Below, piece by piece: positions 59,253 to 64,000 of a stretch of DNA of 64,000 bases. The notes under the pieces were generated by a model. It saw only the letters and a list, made by a program, of their open reading frames with translations, searched no databases and was not told where the DNA came from. The stretch lies in contig OY992538.1 in NCBI GenBank assembly GCA_963921195.1, positions 6,534,330 through 6,598,329 of the forward strand, written 5' to 3'. How positions within the stretch are numbered: the first letter of the stretch is position 1; each line of letters begins with the position of its first letter. Source of the stretch: Pegoplata infirma. Lineage: Eukaryota > Arthropoda > Insecta > Diptera > Anthomyiidae. Made by a program: the position numbers and the translations under genes.

Positions 59253-59507
59253 GAGGGGCTTAAAGCACAAGGGTTTCAAGTGCCTTTTTCAAAAAAAAAA
59301 AACTCTTAATTTTCTCAATAACTTCCAAATTTTAGTTAAGTTTGAGTTCAAATGATTACTAAAATTTTAATCTGCAGTAAATTGTCCCTATATTAAGGCA
59401 ATAACAACTGAAATCGGTTGAAAATAAACCAAGTTATTAAAAATTTAACCTCCTATTTCTCATTATTATATACACGTCACTTGAACCTCTTGTGCTCTAA
59501 GCCCCTC
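59253..59507. mobile_element. 255-bp MITE, GAGGGGCTTARAGCACAAG ends, 10-bp duplication
   Basis: TIRs of about 28 bp. ATTTCTAATT (59243-59252) and ATTTGTAATT (59508-59517) flank it, one mismatch. A 9-11-bp duplication suggests Mutator-like (MULE) mobilisation. Its interior (gttaagtttgagttcaaatg, aatcggttgaaaat) is shared with 5690-6600. It sits at the truncated 5' edge of LINE copy 2. Confidence 0.7.
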
Positions 59508-59509
59508 AT

Positions 59510-59800
59510 TTGTAATTCTAAATTGGAATCCAATTGTAATTCAAAAAATATTTTTTTTTTAATTTTAGTTTGTAAACGATCAATTGAAATTTGAAAAAGA
59601 TCAATTGTAATTCGAATAATATGAATTGTTATCAATTCTTATTTGAAAAAGATCAATTGTAATTCGAAAAATATCAATTGTTATTTGAAAAATACCAATT
59701 GTTATTTGAAAAATATCAATTGTTATTTGAAAATTTTAGTTTTTTAATTACAATTAATCTTTTTCAAATTACAATTGATCTTTTTGGAATAACAATTTAT
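59510..59800. repeat. AATTGTTATTTGAAAAATATC-type minisatellite
   Basis: About ten 20-22-bp units (gatcaattgtaattcgaaaa and variants), diverged relatives of the fold-back repeat unit. Confidence 0.7.
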
Positions 59801-59811
59801 CCTTTTATGTC

Positions 59812-60090
59812 CTCCAACCACAGTAAGGGGGTTATCGAAATATCGGGTCTGAATTTAAAACTTGAATACTATTGGATCTATCGTTCGTTACAAACGAAAT
59901 TTGAGTGAAATAGACTTATTTTTGTTGCCAATAGACCGATTTGATTGAATTTTGGGCGAATTTGTACAGCCTAAATTTTAAAAAAATATTTCCAATTTCC
60001 ATGAATTTACGAGGTTTATGTGAATATCGAGAGCGTCGTCCTCAAACTTCCCCGCCGACCTAACCTTTGTAAATTTCGTAAAAATTACGA
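59812..60090 (+). repeat. Degraded DINE-like fragment
   Basis: ctccaaccacagtaaggggg, gttatcgaaatatcggg, and atgaatttacgaggtttat follow the DINE-like order loosely. Confidence 0.35.
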
Positions 60091-60571
60091 ATTATCTGTT
60101 GGCATACCATCCTTGTAATTATTAATCGAAGAAAAACATATAAAAACAAGTAAAATCCTAAGAAAAGAAAAGGTTTTTATCCTTATTCTATCATTAAATT
60201 TTAAGAAAAATTCCATAATGCTCCAAAAAGAACCTAAAAAAAAACGAAGTAGAATAAACACAAGAATATTCATCTACTACATTAAACTCTCTTTCATTCC
60301 CACACTCTCTGCATAAAGCCAGACATGCAAGATGTGTAGGCAAACAGAACAAGACCCACCACAACAATATCCAACGATACCCATGATGGTGATATAGGAT
60401 CTAAAAGCAACACTAAAAACAACAACTATAGCAACATGAATGTTTTAATGTAACAACAAGAAGAAGCAGAAGAAGATGAACAAAAACAACAACTAAAACT
60501 AAACGAAATATTGTAGCAAAAATTATAAGACAAGAGGAATAAAGAAGTATACACAGACACACTGTACACAC

Positions 60572-60617
<46 letters not shown>

Positions 60618-61014
60618 TTTTATAACAGCAAAAAGAAAAAAGGAGTTAAAAACCATAACATTTCTCCCTCTAAGCGTGAGCATGACCGTTTGACCTAATT
60701 TCTGACGCGTTTGAGTAATGAAAGTATTTGAATATGAATAAAAAAAAAGTACAAACACAAGTACAATCAAATACACAAAACGCACACACACACAGTCATA
60801 CAATACATACAATCACTTTTATGAAATATTTGTACATACATGTACACACGTACGTAAGTATAAATATACATACATACACATACAATCAGAACTTTTAATA
60901 ATGAAATCACTATTTTCTACACCAATCTGTTGTAAGAATTATAATCGACCAAGAATCACTTTCGGAATTGATTTAGTAATGTCCGTATGTGCACTACACC
61001 ACTTACAGATGAAA
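60091..61014. other. Low-copy AT-rich DNA with (CA)n and AAC-rich tracts
   Basis: (CA)n at 60580-60616, cacacaca again at 60782-60795, and aacaacaa tracts at 60410-60500. Frames on the minus strand are the translation of these simple repeats. No gene. Confidence 0.5.
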
Positions 61015-61133
61015 TTCGTAAAAGATCAATTGATTCGACGATTTTACTTGTAATTCAAAAACTTTATTTTAAATTCGAAAAAAAATCATTTGAAATCCGT
61101 AAAAAATTTATTGTAATTCGTAAAATATCAATT
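61015..61133. repeat. Minisatellite-like tract left of LINE copy 3
   Basis: aattcgtaaaagatcaattg and four further diverged 20-22-bp units. The tract resumes after the LINE at 61925-61995, so the LINE was inserted into it. Confidence 0.6.
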
Positions 61134-61923
61134 GGAGTCTATTCGGAGGAGCTTGGATTGAGTCTGACTCGAAGATTGCCGGATCGTTGCAGTGTTTACT
61201 AGGAAGAGATTCTGGCAATAAAGGAAGTGGCTGACTGGTTGATTTGCAATGTATTGTCTACAACTGCGGTAAAGTCCCTGGAGTTAATGTTTCTGAAAAC
61301 AAGATCTGCCCTTAACTGTCGCACGTCTTTAAGTGCGATGGCCAAGCAGTCTGACATACGACTCCCATGCAAGACTAGGAACTATCTTACAGGTTACAAA
61401 AGAAATAGAATGTGTTGGTATGCCCCTAGAAACTTGCAAGTTAAATCTACGGCTTTGATCCGCGACGGAGGCTAATCAAAGATGGGTAAATAGATGGACG
61501 TGTGAGTCTACATGACAGATTTGGCCTTCTCTTAATCAGAAGCGCACAAGTGAGCTGATATCGCTTCCAAGAGGAGAGATTTCGACGGTAATTGCTATAA
61601 TTACTGGACACTGTCTTTTACGGAAGCACGCAGATCGGTTAAAAATGCCGTCGAATGACTTTTGCCACAGTTGCATTAATGAAGAGTTGGAAACCATCGA
61701 ACACTTCATCGGAGACTTGCTTCACTGGGATCTAGGGAGCTGCACGATATTTCTGATTGTCGGATGTCAAAATTAAATATCTAAGGAGTTTCATAAGAAG
61801 CTCAAATTGGTTTAACGGCAGGGACTAGTAGGGAAACCTATTACAGTCCCTTGGTATCACAACGGACCTCAGAGTCTTCAAGTGCTGACGTAAAACGTCA
61901 GCAGCCACTTACAACCTAACCTA
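61134..61923 (+). pseudogene. LINE copy 3, RNase H region with deletions
   Basis: Plus strand: GVYSEELGLSLTRRLPDRCS, ILAIKEVADWLICNVLSTTA, then a 30-bp deletion that removes the codons for NIYTDSQAAV, including a catalytic Asp. A second deletion removes the PGHRD/GNCKADE part. The CCHC region is recognisable near 61660-61720 but frameshifted. It ends aacctaacctaa. Confidence 0.85.
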
Positions 61924-61924
61924 A

Positions 61925-61995
61925 TTCGTAAAAGTTTCATAAAAGATCAATTGAATTTCAAAAAAAAAATCAATTAAATTGCGAAGATTCCAATT
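61925..61995. repeat. Minisatellite-like tract right of LINE copy 3
   Basis: Units such as aaaagatcaattgaatttca; continues the tract at 61015-61133. Confidence 0.55.
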
Positions 61996-62114
61996 GAAAC
62001 TAGGAAAAACACCCTCCAAAATTCAAAAATGAAAATATCTTTTTTTTATTACAATCTTGTAATAATTTATAACAATTTTGTACAGTCCAAAATAACACAG
62101 CGCACCAGTGAAAA

Positions 62115-62945
62115 CAAGCAGAAAAGTTAAATTCGACTTGGCCGAATCTATGAATACCCTCCACAATGCCATTTTTAAGTGATAGTAAATTTTCAAACGT
62201 GAAAAAAAATAACATTATTGATTAGAAATATTTTATTTTGTGTAAAAAAACTTTTTTTTCACAATTTTTGAAAAAAAAAAAAAATAATTTAACAATTTTT
62301 TTTGAGTGTAAAATTTTTTTCGAGTTTACTTTTTTTTTTTGTTTTGGTATAAAAATATTTTTGAGTGACAAAAATACGTTGCAAAATATTTTTGTGAATT
62401 ACTAATGTTTTTAAAACAGGTTTAACGGGTTTTCAACACGTGAATTTAAGGTGAAGCTAATCTGAAATTCACGGTTTTGCTAATTACTTTTGAACCACTG
62501 GACCGATTTGGCTGAAATTCAATACGAACTAGGCTGGTGGAACGACAAATATAAATGCCCAGCCTCAGCATCCTCAGAATCGCCTTTCGAAAGTTATAGT
62601 GTTTTTTGTCTCGTAAATTCACGGAAAACCCTTGCCGAAATTCAGTCTTTTGCTCATAACTTTCGAACCACTAGACCGATTTCGCTGGATTGCAACACCA
62701 ACCTGACCACATAAATGCCCAACATATATGCCAAACTTCAGGAGCTTCCGTAAAGTCTTTCAAAAGTTAGCGTGTTTTCAACAGACAGACAGACGGACAG
62801 ACGGACGGACATCGCAGATCGTCTTAAAATCGATCGAGGATCATGAATATATATACTTTATGGGGTCCTAGACCAATATTTCGAGGTGTTACAAACGGAA
62901 TGACAAACTTATATATACCCTCTATCACTAGAGTGGAGGGTTTAA
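62115..62945 (-). mobile_element. DINE-1/Helentron-like element, nearly complete, minus orientation
   Basis: From the 5' hairpin tataccctctatcactagag at 62916-62940 through ccgtttgtaacacctcgaaa, ctaggaccccataaagtata, cgatcgattttaag, a short GTCC/GTCT tract (62785-62812), and two 'ttttgaaccactggaccgat' modules to the 3' end gattcggccaagtcgaattt and ctgctt. It lacks about 370 bp of AT-rich sequence found before the 3' end of the 18914 copy. Confidence 0.65.
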
Positions 62946-63540
62946 AAACACAAGAACTTGACTACATAGGTTCGATTCTACTACCAAAAGGTTATAAAAC
63001 TCTGTACTCGGATTGTCCAGTTTGGTGATCAATTCCTTTTTATGAAATTCGGAAAAGCAGTGGGAACCTCAATATATAGTGTCATCAGTTGTTGCCCAGC
63101 AGATTAATCTGACTTGGTGCTTTCGCTTAACTATATTTAACAAAAATGTGGCTAATGATATTGGGAATTCGGGATCCTTTTTTTAAAAAAGGGTAAAAAG
63201 TGTACACTTTCTACTTTTTATATATTCTGAATTAATGGTACTAGAAACTTGATATTTTAAATCTAGGATCATCCAGAAAAAAACAGTTTTTGGATAATTT
63301 AATTCTAAGGGGATAAAAAAAGGGGAAATTGTTCTTATTATAATTACACAGCGCAACAACAAAAATCGGAATGGGATAAAACCAAGAGCAAATGAAAGTT
63401 GAAATATTCCATAACAAAACCCTCAAGGCTTTTTTTAGTTCAGCGCTATCTTTTTTTTTACACGCATTTAAATTTGGTGAACTTTTTTTGTAAATATAAT
63501 TAAAAAGTGATACAAAATCGATCTTTCCGAATCGGAATGG
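62946..63540. repeat. AT-rich DNA with a partial copy of the 52570-type element
   Basis: 63364-63480 repeats the left arm of 52570-53069 (gggataaaaccaagagcaaa, cattt...ttggtgaact) without a right arm. The remainder shows nothing recognisable. Confidence 0.45.
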
Positions 63541-64000
63541 GATAAAACCACAAGCAAACGAAGGTTAACATTATATAACAAAAAACATTAAAGGCTTTTT
63601 TAGTTCAGCGCTATATTCTTTTTTTACACGCATTTAAAACTTGTGATTTCAAAACATTTAAGGTTTTTGTGTACTTAACATGTTCTACTTTAGGGCCCCT
63701 GGTGGTGCCCTTTTTGGGCATGTGGGTTCCAACTTCCAAACATAAGCTCGAAATTACGCTAGCTGTAGCCGGTATGAATTTCACTGCAATCGGTCCAGTA
63801 CCTACTTACTTAATATCCAAATTATTAAAAATAAACCACTGTGCACCGTTTATTGTATGATTGTTATTTAAAGGCAATTACAAAATTAATCATACGCCAC
63901 TTATAGAGTTTTCAATCAATTATTGTTATTAATATAATAAAAGTTCACTAACTTCTGTTATGGAATATGTCAACTTTCATTTGCTTTTGGTTTCATTCCA
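63541..64000. mobile_element. Second copy of the 52570-type inverted-repeat element, reaching the window end
   Basis: gataaaaccacaagcaaacg at the left and catttgcttttggtttcat at the right. The centre ctgtagccggtatgaatt and aaataaaccactgtgcacc matches 52780-52870. The frame 63669-63860 (+) is part of this repeat, not a gene. Confidence 0.6.

Noticed and set aside
60413..60812. Cys/Val-rich minus-strand frames
   Set aside because: Translation of (CA)n and related simple repeats.

Overview
The window looks like AT-rich nuclear DNA of a higher (cyclorrhaphan, probably calyptrate) fly. This is an inference from spliced insect-type genes, a Drosophila-like start context (CAAAATG), and many repeats resembling Drosophila DINE-1/INE-1 elements. 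Coding DNA is very sparse and transposable elements (TEs) fill most of the window.

Genes. A complete four-exon minus-strand gene (CDS 12039 down to 2835) encodes a 514-residue MFS sugar porter of the facilitated trehalose transporter (Tret1-like) group. Introns 1 and 3 are about 60 bp, whereas intron 2 is 7.5 kb and full of TEs. At 49238-49296 (+) lies the first coding exon of the N-terminal glutamine amidohydrolase gene (tungus/NTAQ1). Its remaining exons are not visible downstream, so its first intron is at least 14.7 kb or the gene is broken.

Repeats. The centre (20805-34725) is a large fold-back structure. Two inverted arms of about 3.25 kb, each ending in about 1.55 kb of a 21-bp minisatellite, face each other around a 32-bp loop. 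It was later enlarged by a 3108-bp direct tandem duplication and interrupted by three insertions: a 2.8-kb CACTG-ended element with TAG target duplication, a 1.3-kb CCCAG-ended element with TG duplication, and a 130-bp hAT-like MITE with a perfect 8-bp duplication. Around it are at least eight hAT-like MITEs with 8-bp target-site duplications (TSDs), several TA-flanked palindromes, a group of short-TIR elements with 2-bp TSDs that are not always TA, DINE-1/Helentron-like copies in both orientations, three dead RNase H-bearing non-LTR (LINE) copies, a tRNA-derived SINE-like unit, and several minisatellites.

Layout: 1-2560 nested MITEs; 2600-12050 sugar porter gene with a TE-filled intron; 12490-14400 ATCAATA-type minisatellite; 14900-20620 nested hAT, DINE-like and TA elements; 20805-34725 fold-back structure; 35000-47300 DINE-like copies and palindromes; 47300-49300 low-copy DNA leading to tungus exon 1; 49500-64000 TE-filled DNA, probably tungus intron 1, with the LINE copies and diverged minisatellite tracts. 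No rRNA gene, CRISPR array, or clearly functional tRNA was seen.
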